A stretch of 64,000 nt of DNA from DAOMFB01 sp963721385. Its GTDB lineage: Bacteria; Acidobacteriota; Thermoanaerobaculia; UBA5066. The notes beneath the pieces are model-generated. The model did not search any database and was not told where the DNA came from. It worked only from the letters and a program-made list of their open reading frames with translations. A program made the translations under genes and the position numbers. Location of the stretch: contig CAVRJB010000013.1 in assembly GCA_963721385.1 (NCBI GenBank), positions 62,001-126,000 of the forward strand. The letters are read 5' to 3'. Positions 42,717-50,636 of this stretch are shown here, piece after piece (position 1 is the first letter of the stretch; every line of letters begins with the position of its first letter).

Positions 42717-43975
42717 CTACCGCAGCCCCGGCGGCGCCGTTTCGGGGACGGGGAACTCCGACGTCTCGCTGCCGAGGAGCTTCTTCACCGTCTCGTCGAT
42801 CTCCTTTTTCAGCTGCGCGTAACGCTCCCCCGTCGCCGGGCCGTCGAAGCCGGAATGGACCCGGACGATCCGGTGGCTCCGGTCGAGGAAGAGCGTCGTC
42901 GGGTAGCCTGCGAAGCCGTCCAGCTGCATCCGCGGCCCCGATGCGCCGGCCGTCTTCGTCGACCCGGCGAAGAGGATCGGGTAGTTGACGCCGTGCCGCG
43001 CGACAAACTGCGCGACGAGGCGGCGACTCCGTTCGATGTCGTCGGTGTACTCGCACGTCAGGGCCACGACCTCGAGCCCCTGCCCGCGGTAGCGGGCGTA
43101 GAGGTCCCGGAGGACCGGCGCCTCGTCGTGGCAGTTCGGGCACCAGGTCCCCATGAACGTCACGACGATCGGTTTTCCCCTGAATCTCGGGTCGTCCGAG
43201 GAGACCGCCTTTCCCTCGGCGTCCGGGAACGAGAAGCCGAAGGGGGCGTCGGGGTTCCTCGCCTTCACGGTGCCGAAGCCGGAGGCCGCGTCGGCGGACG
43301 TCTTTTCCGAGCGGCGCTTCGCCTTCCAGTCGGCCGGCGGGCTGATCCGCTGGCGGAACTCCCCGGCCAGCGTCCCGTCGGGGAGGAGCTCGCGTCGAGG
43401 CGGTAGATGAAGAAGCCGTTGAAGACCGTCAGGACGAGGTCCTCCCCGTCGAACGTCCCGTGAAGCGGCCCGTAGTCGCCGGAGGCCGTCGTCACCGTGC
43501 CGGTCACGGACGTCCCTTTCTGCCGGAAGAGGCCGGTCCCCTTCACGACGCCGCTCGGCTCCACGATCTCGACAGCCCAGGTCCCCCCGACCGAGACGCC
43601 GGCCTTCTTCACCTTCGTGGCGGGAGGCGCCGTCCGCGAGGCGTCGAACGGGACCTCGATGATGCCGGCCCCGCCCACGCGCGTGTACGTTCCGGCCAGA
43701 GAGTCACCCTTCCGTTTCGCGACGATCTTCGCGTCGTAGTGCGCCAGGTGGAGCATCAGCGTCTCCCCGTCCCACGTAGCCGCGCTGAACGGCTCCTCCG
43801 ACGCTCCGTTGATCAGGGTGGCGGCAAGGCCATCTCCCTTGTTGACGATCCGGACGGAGAATGAGACGGGGTGGCTCGCGACCGCCACGAGCCGCGCGTG
43901 CCAGAGACCGACGGGCGCCTCCTGGGCGGCGGCGACGGACGACAGGAGGAGGGCGGAGAGGACGAGGCCGCGCAT
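42717..43975 (-). CDS. Secreted TlpA-like thioredoxin with N-terminal beta domain (frameshifted near 43395)
   Basis: The protein starts with a signal peptide (MRGLVLSALLLSSVAAAQEA). About 200 residues of beta-rich sequence with SLAGTYTR and GTVTTASGDYGPLHG follow, lipocalin-like in pattern. After FFIYRLDA the frame changes by one base and continues ELLPDGTLAGEFRQRISPPA into a TlpA/AhpC-TSA domain with the redox motif GTWCPNCHDEAPVL and YPTTLFLDRSHRIV. About 419 residues are expected. Similar two-part thiol-disulfide proteins occur in Acidobacteriota and Bacteroidota. It is likely a periplasmic thiol reductase. It converges on guaB with a three-base gap. Confidence 0.78.
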
Positions 43976-43984
43976 GTCGCGAGC

Positions 43985-45349
43985 TTAGCGCCTCTTTTTC
44001 CTGAGCTCCTCCCGCAGCTTCCGGACCGCCTCGGCGCGCTCCCTGAATCTCGCTTCCTTCCCCTCGCCCCCGGGCCGGTAGTAGTTCCGCCCGCGGAGGG
44101 AGTCGGGCAAGCAGTCGAGGCCGGCGGTCTTCTCGGCCTGGTCGTGGGCGTAAAGGTAGCCCTTGCCGTAGCCCGTCTCCTTCATGAGCCGGGTCGGCGC
44201 GTTCCGGATCGCGAGCGGCGGCGGCTCGTTCGGGCGCTCGTTCACGTCGGCCACCGCCTCGCCGTACGCGGTGTAGAGCGCGTTCGACTTCGGGGCGAGG
44301 GCGAGGAAGACGACGACCTGCGCGAGGGCGAGCGCCCCTTCCGGCATCCCGATGAAGTCGACGGCGTCCCGCCCGTCGAGCGCGACGCGGAGCGCGCCCG
44401 GATCGGCGAGGCCGACGTCCTCGGACGCGAAGCGGACGAGGCGGCGGGCCACGTAGAGCGGCTCCTCCCCGGCCTCGAGCATCCGGGCCAGCCAGTAGAG
44501 CGAGGCGTCGACGTCGGAGTCCCGGAGCGACTTGTGGAGCGCCGAGATGAGGTTGAAGTGCTCCTCTCCCGACTTGTCGTAGAGGAGGACCTTTCGCTTG
44601 AAGAGATCCTCGAGGAGGGGAACCGAGACCGAAGGGGGATTTTCTTCGAAGGGTATATGGGAAACCGCCGCTTCAAGCGCCGTAAGCGCCCTCCTGGCGT
44701 CGCCGTCGGCAAAGCGTCCTATCCACTCGAAGGCATCCTCTTCCACCGCCACCCGTGCCGCAAGGCCCCTCGCGGGATCCGCGAGTGCCCTCTTCAGCAG
44801 CACGATCAGGTCCGCTTCCTTCAGCGGTGGCAGGACGATCACCCGCAGCCGCGACAGAAGCGCGCCGTTCAGCTCGAAGGAGGGGTTCTCGGTCGTCGCG
44901 CCGACGAGGACGATTCCGCCCGATTCGACGAACGGGAGAAAGGCGTCCTGCTGCGCCCGGTTGAAGCGGTGGATCTCGTCGACGAAGAGGAGGGTCCGGC
45001 GTCCGGCGAGGCGGACCCGCCCCGCTTCCTCCATGACGGTCCGAATCTCCTTGATCCCGGAGACGACCGCGGAGAAGGCGAGGAACCGCGCCTTCGTCCT
45101 CGCCGCGATGATCCGCGCGAGCGTGGTCTTCCCGCTGCCGGGCGGCCCCCAGAAGACGAGCGACGGGACGCGGTCCTCCGCGATCGCCTTCGCAAGGAAC
45201 GACTCCGGCCCGACGAGCTCCGGGGGCCCGACGACCTCCGGGAGGTCGCGCGGCCGCATCCGGTCGGCGAGGGGGGCGTCCGGCGCCGGCACCGGGAGCG
45301 CCCCGCGCTCCGGCGCCTCGTCCTCGTCGTCGAAGAGGCCGCCTGCCAC
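43985..45349 (-). CDS. rarA: Replication-associated recombination protein A (RarA/MgsA)
   Basis: This AAA+ ATPase acts at stalled replication forks. The 454-residue protein has MRPRDLPEVVGPPELVG, Walker A FWGPPGSGKTTLARIIA, LLFVDEIHRFNRAQQDAFLP, sensor ATTENPSFELNGALLSR, and the C-terminal MgsA domain (ASLYWLARMLEAGEEPLYVARRL seen in two parts). It is intact. The ATG lies after a short gap from the TPR protein gene, and the C-terminus is Arg/Lys-rich. Confidence 0.93.
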   Translation of the reverse strand: MAGGLFDDEDEAPERGALPVPAPDAPLADRMRPRDLPEVVGPPELVGPESFLAKAIAEDRVPSLVFWGPPGSGKTTLARIIAARTKARFLAFSAVVSGIKEIRTVMEEAGRVRLAGRRTLLFVDEIHRFNRAQQDAFLPFVESGGIVLVGATTENPSFELNGALLSRLRVIVLPPLKEADLIVLLKRALADPARGLAARVAVEEDAFEWIGRFADGDARRALTALEAAVSHIPFEENPPSVSVPLLEDLFKRKVLLYDKSGEEHFNLISALHKSLRDSDVDASLYWLARMLEAGEEPLYVARRLVRFASEDVGLADPGALRVALDGRDAVDFIGMPEGALALAQVVVFLALAPKSNALYTAYGEAVADVNERPNEPPPLAIRNAPTRLMKETGYGKGYLYAHDQAEKTAGLDCLPDSLRGRNYYRPGGEGKEARFRERAEAVRKLREELRKKRR

Positions 45350-45366
45350 GCCCCGTCCCGTCCGGG

Positions 45367-46104
45367 TCAGCGCCCCTTCGACGCCTGGTCGAGCTCCTTT
45401 TCGAGCTGGTCGAGCGCCGGGACCTTCTGGTTCGTCTTCTTCAGCTTCGCGAGCAGCTCGCGCGCCGTCTTCACGTCCCCCTTGTCGAGGCCGATGACGA
45501 CGACCTTGTTGAAGGCCGCCTGCCAGTGCGCCGGGTCGGACTTGAGGGCCCGGTCGAAGTTCAGGAGCGCCCGGTCCAGGTCGCCCAGGTTCCGGTACGA
45601 CACGCCGAGGTCCGTCAGGACGTTCGGGTCCCCGCCTTTGACCGCGAGCGCCTTCTCATACGACTCAGCCGCGAGGCGCGGGTCGTTCGCGTCGTATGCG
45701 GCGTTGCCGAGCTTCACGAGAAGGTCGTAGTTTCTCGGGTCCTTCCCGGCCGCGGCCTCGAGCATCGCGATTTGCTGTCGCATCGCCGGGTCGACCGAGA
45801 CGCCCGCCGAGCCGCCCCCGATGGGCGCGGCACCGCCGCCAGCACCCGGGAGGTCGCGGGTAGCGCCGGCCTCGAAGCCGGGAACGCCCGCATGCGGGTC
45901 CGCGGCGCGCGGCCCGGCGCTCGCGCCTCCAGTCCGCTCGATGTAGAGATAGGCCGCGGCGAAGCCGAGCAGCAGCCCGAGCGAGGCGAAAAGAAGGCGG
46001 TCGCCCCAACCGGTCCGGAAGGAAGGCGCCAAAGACGCGGTCTTCGGCGCGGCCTTCTTCGGAGCGGTTGGGGCTGGAATGTGGTCATCTTCTTCCGAGA
46101 TCAT
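45367..46104 (-). CDS. Single-pass membrane TPR protein
   Basis: This 245-residue protein has a charged N-terminus, one TM helix (LLFASLGLLLGFAAAYLYI), a Gly/Ala-rich spacer, and three TPR units (NYDLLVKLGNAAYDANDPRLA, NVLTDLGVSYRNLGDLDRAL, HWQAAFNKVVVIGLDKGDV). It resembles CcmI/NrfG-like periplasmic TPR proteins, but no cytochrome genes are near. ATG 46104 overlaps the upstream gene stop (ATGA) and is preferred over the longer Arg-rich extension. Confidence 0.78.
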   Translation of the reverse strand: MISEEDDHIPAPTAPKKAAPKTASLAPSFRTGWGDRLLFASLGLLLGFAAAYLYIERTGGASAGPRAADPHAGVPGFEAGATRDLPGAGGGAAPIGGGSAGVSVDPAMRQQIAMLEAAAGKDPRNYDLLVKLGNAAYDANDPRLAAESYEKALAVKGGDPNVLTDLGVSYRNLGDLDRALLNFDRALKSDPAHWQAAFNKVVVIGLDKGDVKTARELLAKLKKTNQKVPALDQLEKELDQASKGR

Positions 46105-46865
46105 GGTTTCTCTCCGTCGTCTGGATCGCGGGTGGGGATCGCCGACCAGGAGCCCGCGGTCGGCCCGACCGTGGGGGCGATGGCCGTCGCCTCCCACGTG
46201 CCGAGAAGCCGCCGCGGCGCCGCCGTCAGCCGGCCGTAGAAACGGGCGTCGAAGCCCCGCTCGCTGTCGATCCGGTCGAAGCTCAGCCTGTCGCCCACGA
46301 GCTGTCCGCGGACCGAGCCGCGGAAGCCGCCGTCGAGCGTGTAGTCCCCCCAGACGAGCGCGCCGTCGAGGATCAGGCGCAGAACCCCCCGCCGCTCGCC
46401 CGGGTTGATGTTGATGGCCCAGCGCCCCGTCAGCGGGTCGTCCGGGCTCTTCCCCGCCTCGCGCCGCCGCGCGATCTCCTCGCGCAGCGCGGCCGCACGC
46501 CGCGCCCGGTCGGCGAGCCGCGAGGCGAGCAGGCGACGCCGCTCCAGTTCGAAGCGGACGCGCCCTTCGACGTCGATCAGCGCATCCTCGGCGCTCTGCA
46601 CCGAGGCCCTGTCGGCCCCTTCCCGGATCAGCCGCGCCAGCCGTTCGATGGCCGTCGCGAAGTCTGCCTCGGCACGCGTCATGCGGCCGGAGGTCCGCTC
46701 CAGCTCCTCGAGCTCCTCGAGCGCACCCCGTTTCTCGAGGTCGACGGAGATCCGGAGGAACTCGAGGACATCGTCCGAACCGGTCGGCGGCGCCGCGAGA
46801 ACCGTCACCCCCGAGACCAGCAAAAGCCCGAGGACGAAACGCACCGCATCCCGGCGATAAGCCAT
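46101..46865 (-). CDS. Secreted coiled-coil protein with beta C-terminal domain, unknown function
   Basis: I do not recognise this 254-residue protein. A signal peptide (FVLGLLLVSGVTVLAAPP) is followed by a long helical region (residues about 35-140, Glu/Arg/Leu-rich, probable coiled coil). A C-terminal beta-rich domain of about 90 residues has GRWAININPGERRG and GSVRGQLVGDRLSFDRI, similar to DUF-type lipocalin-like modules. It is translationally coupled to the downstream TPR protein, suggesting a joint periplasmic role. Confidence 0.65.
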   Translation of the reverse strand: MAYRRDAVRFVLGLLLVSGVTVLAAPPTGSDDVLEFLRISVDLEKRGALEELEELERTSGRMTRAEADFATAIERLARLIREGADRASVQSAEDALIDVEGRVRFELERRRLLASRLADRARRAAALREEIARRREAGKSPDDPLTGRWAININPGERRGVLRLILDGALVWGDYTLDGGFRGSVRGQLVGDRLSFDRIDSERGFDARFYGRLTAAPRRLLGTWEATAIAPTVGPTAGSWSAIPTRDPDDGEKP

Positions 46866-46935
46866 CTCGCCGACTATACGGGAGGCGGAGGAAAAACGTC
46901 GCGCGCAGGAGAGCGCGGCGTCAGTGGCCGCGGCT

Positions 46936-47454
46936 TCAGTGGTCGCGGGAGGGGCCGCGGCGCCGGACCATCGAGCGCGTGAGCGCCTTGTCGACCTCGG
47001 CCTCGACCTCGTGGTCGGCCATGCCGTTGATCTGCGCGATCTCGGAGACGATCAGGTAACGGGCGCGCTCGAACATCTTCTTCTCACGGAACGAGAGGGC
47101 CTTCTGCTTCTGCACCCAGCTCAGGTTCTTGAGGACGTCGGCGATCTCCGTCAGCCGCCCCGAGCGCATCTTGTCGAGGTTCTGCTTGTAGCGTCCCTTC
47201 CAGTCCGATGACGGCTCGATCTCGCCGTTCTCCAGAACCCGGAAGACGCTGCCCACCTCGTTTCGCCGCGTCAGGGGGCGGAGCCCGATCCGGTCCGAGT
47301 TGCGGACAGGCACCATGACGCGCGAGTTGTTCGCCATCAGCCGCAGCTGGTAGCAGGGCGAGGGGGAGCCGTCGAGGAGCGACTCCTGGATGCGCTCGAC
47401 GACGCCGACTCCGTGGTTCGGGTACACGAGCCTGTCACCGATCTTGAAAGCCAA
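46936..47454 (-). CDS. carD: CarD/CdnL family RNA polymerase-binding regulator
   Basis: CarD/CdnL proteins bind the RNA polymerase beta subunit and stabilise open complexes, notably at rRNA promoters. The 172-residue protein has the RNAP-interaction domain FKIGDRLVYPNHGVGVVERI and a helical C-terminal DNA-binding domain (KGRYKQNLDKMRSGRLTEIADVLKNL partly conserved). TTG 47454 is chosen because GGAGGAGG lies upstream and the family starts there; ORF extension to 47514 is unconserved. The last residues RRRGPSRDH are basic. Confidence 0.88.
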   Translation of the reverse strand: MAFKIGDRLVYPNHGVGVVERIQESLLDGSPSPCYQLRLMANNSRVMVPVRNSDRIGLRPLTRRNEVGSVFRVLENGEIEPSSDWKGRYKQNLDKMRSGRLTEIADVLKNLSWVQKQKALSFREKKMFERARYLIVSEIAQINGMADHEVEAEVDKALTRSMVRRRGPSRDH

Positions 47455-47552
47455 GGACGCTTCCTCCTCCAGGATTGGGATGAACAGCCTAACTCCCGAC
47501 CGGGGCCTCGTCAATGAGGATCGGACATCACGTCGTCGAACAGGCCCTTTCG

Positions 47553-47638
47553 TGGTGCCGGAGGCGGGATTCGAACCCGCACGACCTTGCGATCAGGGGA
47601 TTTTGAGCCCCCCGCGTCTGCCGTTCCGCCACTCCGGC
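47553..47638 (-). tRNA. tRNA-Leu (anticodon CAA)
   Basis: The minus strand folds as an 86-base class II tRNA. The acceptor arms GCCGGAG and CTCCGGC pair, with an encoded CCA. The anticodon loop CTCAAAA is closed by GGGGG/TCCCC (one G-T pair), giving CAA for UUG codons. A long variable arm follows and the T loop is GTTCGAATC. Confidence 0.95.
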
Positions 47639-47653
47639 CGCCCGTTGACCTCC

Positions 47654-47659
47654 ATTCTA
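47654..47659 (-). promoter_or_regulatory. Candidate -10 TAGAAT of the tRNA-Leu gene
   Basis: TAGAAT on the minus strand lies 15 bases before the mature tRNA 5' end, leaving about 8 bases for RNase P removal. It uses the same hexamer as pgsA and the VWFA gene. Confidence 0.4.
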
Positions 47660-47665
47660 GGGGGT

Positions 47666-48130
47666 CTACTCCCATTCGAGCCTCACGTGGTGCGACAGGT
47701 GAGCCAGCCCGGCCCCGACCCCGGTGCCGAGGACGTTCCAGAAGACGTCGTTGATGTCGGCCGCCCGAGTCGGAAGGAAGAACTGGACGCTTTCGATCCC
47801 GACGCAAAAGAGGGTTCCCGCGAGAAAGACATCGACGTCGTTGCGGATGGCCGAGCGCCCCTTCCCGTCCAGGAACTTCCAGGCGAGAAAAGCCCAGACG
47901 GCGAACATGACGAGGTTCCCGGCGATCCCGACGAAGGCGAAGAGAAATCCGTTCGAGAGGACGCCGCGCCGCGCCGCGAGCGCCGACAGGCGAGCGAGAT
48001 CCTCGAACGGCTCGAGGTTCGTCCGGACGCCCGGACGGCCGACGACGAGGAGCGTCACGGCGAGAACCCCCGCCGTACATATGGCGAGGAGAACGCCCTG
48101 CGCGGCCTTCCCGACCCGGATGGTCTTCAT
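47666..48130 (-). CDS. VanZ-like membrane protein
   Basis: This 154-residue protein has four hydrophobic segments. FVGIAGNLVMFAVWAFLAW and GIESVQFFLPTRAADINDVFWNVLGTGVGAG are the VanZ family pattern (the latter seen in two parts, with the DINDVFWN motif). VanZ confers teicoplanin resistance in enterococci, but most chromosomal homologues have no known role. ATG 48130 overlaps the asparaginase gene stop; longer upstream reading is shadow. Confidence 0.82.
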   Translation of the reverse strand: MKTIRVGKAAQGVLLAICTAGVLAVTLLVVGRPGVRTNLEPFEDLARLSALAARRGVLSNGFLFAFVGIAGNLVMFAVWAFLAWKFLDGKGRSAIRNDVDVFLAGTLFCVGIESVQFFLPTRAADINDVFWNVLGTGVGAGLAHLSHHVRLEWE

Positions 48131-49245
48131 GGGCGGCGGCCGGACGAACCGCCGGCGCCCCCGGCCGTCGCGAAGAGGTCGAGAGAGAAGACCGGCTTCA
48201 TCCCGCCCACGACATCGCCGCGGACGTTCCGAACGGGGCGCCGGGCGAGGCGGCGGAGGTTCGCGAGGAGAGCGCCGGACGCGAGGCCGAGCTGTCGCAT
48301 CACCTCCACCGTGACCGCGTCCCGCCCGCGCTCGGCGCCGTCCTCGATCTTCAGTGCGATGCCGATCGCGCCCCGGACCGGAAGGGCGCGAGCGAGGCGG
48401 TGCGGGACGCCGACGGCGTAGACCCCCTCCGCCCCCTCCTTCGCGAGAAGGGCCCCGCCGAACTCCGTCATCAGATTCGTCGTGAACCGTCCCGTCCCCG
48501 CCACCATTCGGGGCGCCCGGGTCATCGCCTCGACGATCCGACGGCGGGCGGCGAACTCGGCGGCCGTCTCCCCGTCGGCCCGGCCCCCGGCGAGGCGGGC
48601 GTAGGACAGCGCGAGGTTGTAGAGCGGAACCTGGTGAACCGGGACGGAGCAGCCGTCGACGCCGATCGGGATCCGGTCCTCGGCAACGCCGGTCATCCGC
48701 GAGACGACGGAGAGGATCTTCCGCTGGAGAGGGTGGCCGGCCTGGTAATAGGTCTTCGGGTCGAGCCGGAACATCCGGCAGGCCAGGAGCATCGCCGCGT
48801 GCTTTCCCGAGCAGTTGTTGTGGAGGGGGTTCGGCTTTTCGTGCCGGAAAGCGAGGGCACGTGCCGTCTCCTCCCGCATCGGCGCGTGAGCACCGCAGTG
48901 GAGGTCGGCGGCCGAAAAGCCCCCCTTCTCGAGGATCCGCGCCGCCGTCCGCGTGTGTAAGGGCTCCCCGCCGTGGGAAGCGGCGGAGAGCGCGATCTCC
49001 TCCGTCGTCAGCCGAAAGCGCCGCTCGCCGCCCGCCGCGAGGAACGGCGTCAGCTGGAACGGTTTGGCCGCCGAGCGGAGAAAGACGGGTTGCAGAGGGT
49101 CGCCCGCGCCCGCGAGGAGGCTGCCGTCCTCGGAGACGACGGCAACCGAGCCGCGGTGGACAGACTCCACCTCGCCGCCGCGCGTCACGACGAGGAGCGG
49201 CACGACGTCCGGAATCGAGGGACGCCGGAATCGGGCGGCGGTCAT
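48127..49245 (-). CDS. Asparaginase II family protein
   Basis: This 372-residue protein of the Asparaginase_II family (PF06089 type, unrelated in fold to E. coli AnsB) has VESVHRGSVAVV near the start, LRSAAKPFQLTPFL, LHNNCSGKHAAMLLACR (a conserved Ser-x-x-Lys containing segment), IGVDGCSVPVHQVPLYNLA and the GRFTTNLM segment. The reaction is predicted to be asparagine to aspartate plus ammonia, cytosolic. No signal peptide is seen. It is first of a two-gene unit with the VanZ-like gene. Confidence 0.85.
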   Translation of the reverse strand: MTAARFRRPSIPDVVPLLVVTRGGEVESVHRGSVAVVSEDGSLLAGAGDPLQPVFLRSAAKPFQLTPFLAAGGERRFRLTTEEIALSAASHGGEPLHTRTAARILEKGGFSAADLHCGAHAPMREETARALAFRHEKPNPLHNNCSGKHAAMLLACRMFRLDPKTYYQAGHPLQRKILSVVSRMTGVAEDRIPIGVDGCSVPVHQVPLYNLALSYARLAGGRADGETAAEFAARRRIVEAMTRAPRMVAGTGRFTTNLMTEFGGALLAKEGAEGVYAVGVPHRLARALPVRGAIGIALKIEDGAERGRDAVTVEVMRQLGLASGALLANLRRLARRPVRNVRGDVVGGMKPVFSLDLFATAGGAGGSSGRRP

Positions 49246-49278
49246 GCGGCCAGCTTACCGGATCGAGCGACGCGGTGA

Positions 49279-50622
49279 TTGACCGCGAAGGCGGCCGTCC
49301 CGACAATGCGGGCCATGCCCGTCCCGATGGTCCCGTCGCCGCCCCGGCCGGCCGCCGTCCCGGCCCACGACGGGTTTTTCCTCTCCGAGTTTCTCGGCGA
49401 GAAAGTCCTCGACGTGGCGCGGCGCCCGGTCGGGAGGATCCGCGACCTCGTCGTCGACACGGGCGAGAAGTCGCCCTTCCCGCGCATCACGGGCCTCCTG
49501 CTCCGCGAGGGCTTCGACACGTTCGTGGTGCCGTGGGAGGACATCGCGATCTTCCAGCGCGTCGCAGTCCGGACTCGCCTGTCGCGCGAGGACTTGATCC
49601 ACCGCGCGCCGACCCAGGACGAGATCTTCCTGTCACGTGACCTCCTCGACAAGCAGATCGTCGACATCAACGGCGTGAAGGTCGTTCGCGTGAACGACCT
49701 AAAGCTCGACATCGTCTCGGGGGACCTCGTCCTCACCGCTGCCGACGTCGGCGTGCGGGGCCTCGTCCGGCGCGTTTTCGGCGCCGGGATCACGCCGCGG
49801 GGCGGCCGCTTCTCGGACCGCTCGCTCCCCGCCCAGCTCATCCCGTGGGATTCGATGCAGCCCCTCCAGCCGAAGCTGGACAGGCTCGAAACGCGGCTGC
49901 CCCACGAGAAGCTCGCCCGCCTCCACCCCGCGGACGTCGCCGAGATCATCAGCCAGATCCCGGTCACCGAACGGTCGGGCATCTTCCGGAAGCTCGACGT
50001 GGAGATGGCCGCTGAAACGCTTCACGAACTGGAGCCGGAACTCCAGGTCGAGATCCTGGAGGACCTCCCGGCTCCACAGGCCTCCGAGATCCTGGAGCAG
50101 ATGCCCGCCGACGAGGCCGCCGACGTGCTCGGGGATCTCCCGGGGGAGCAGGCACGGGGCCTCGTCTCGCTCATGGAGAAGGACGCCGCCGAGGAGGTCA
50201 CCGAGCTCCTCGTCCACGACGACAACACGGCCGGCGGGGTCATGGGAACCGGCGTCGTCGCCTTCCCGCCCCATCTGACGATCCGAGAGGCGCTGGAGCG
50301 GCTCCGCTCGCTCGCGGGGGAGGCCGAGTCTCTCTCGTACTTCTACGTCGTGGACGAGAAGGACAGGCTCCTGGGCGTCCTCTCGATCCGCGAGCTTCTC
50401 GCTGCCACCGACGACGACGTGCTCGACAGAGTGATGTCGGCGCCGGTCCGCAGCGTGACGCCGGACGTCTCGGCCGACGAGGTCGCCGAGACGATGTCGA
50501 AGTACGACCTGCTCGCGCTCCCCGTCACCGACCCCGAGGGAGTTCTCGTCGGGATCGTGACGATCGACGACGTCTTCGACCGGCTCAAGGAGCGGCCCGC
50601 CCGCCGCCGGAGGAACCGCTGA
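49279..50622 (+). CDS. Soluble PRC-barrel/MgtE-N/CBS protein
   Basis: This 447-residue cytosolic protein has two PRC-barrel-like modules (about 33-95: FLGEKVLDVARRPVGRIRDLVVD; about 113-170: LLDKQIVDINGVKVVRVNDLKLD). It then has an MgtE N-terminal superhelical domain (about 205-305: LHPADVAEIISQIP, LEDLPAPQASEILEQMP) and a CBS pair (about 325-435: YVVDEKDRLLGVLSIREL, VTDPEGVLVGIVTIDDVF). The MgtE transmembrane domain is absent. In MgtE these parts sense Mg2+ and gate the pore. The NRAMP-like transporter starts 14 bases downstream, so this is probably its regulatory partner (inference). Shorter starts at 49309 or 49327 are possible. Confidence 0.82.
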   Translation: MTAKAAVPTMRAMPVPMVPSPPRPAAVPAHDGFFLSEFLGEKVLDVARRPVGRIRDLVVDTGEKSPFPRITGLLLREGFDTFVVPWEDIAIFQRVAVRTRLSREDLIHRAPTQDEIFLSRDLLDKQIVDINGVKVVRVNDLKLDIVSGDLVLTAADVGVRGLVRRVFGAGITPRGGRFSDRSLPAQLIPWDSMQPLQPKLDRLETRLPHEKLARLHPADVAEIISQIPVTERSGIFRKLDVEMAAETLHELEPELQVEILEDLPAPQASEILEQMPADEAADVLGDLPGEQARGLVSLMEKDAAEEVTELLVHDDNTAGGVMGTGVVAFPPHLTIREALERLRSLAGEAESLSYFYVVDEKDRLLGVLSIRELLAATDDDVLDRVMSAPVRSVTPDVSADEVAETMSKYDLLALPVTDPEGVLVGIVTIDDVFDRLKERPARRRRNR

Positions 50623-50636
50623 CGCCGCCGCGGCCG

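Noticed and set aside
47666..49306. 546-codon minus-strand frame ending in the VanZ-like protein
   Set aside because: Only the last 154 codons have VanZ features; the rest is a shadow of the asparaginase gene.
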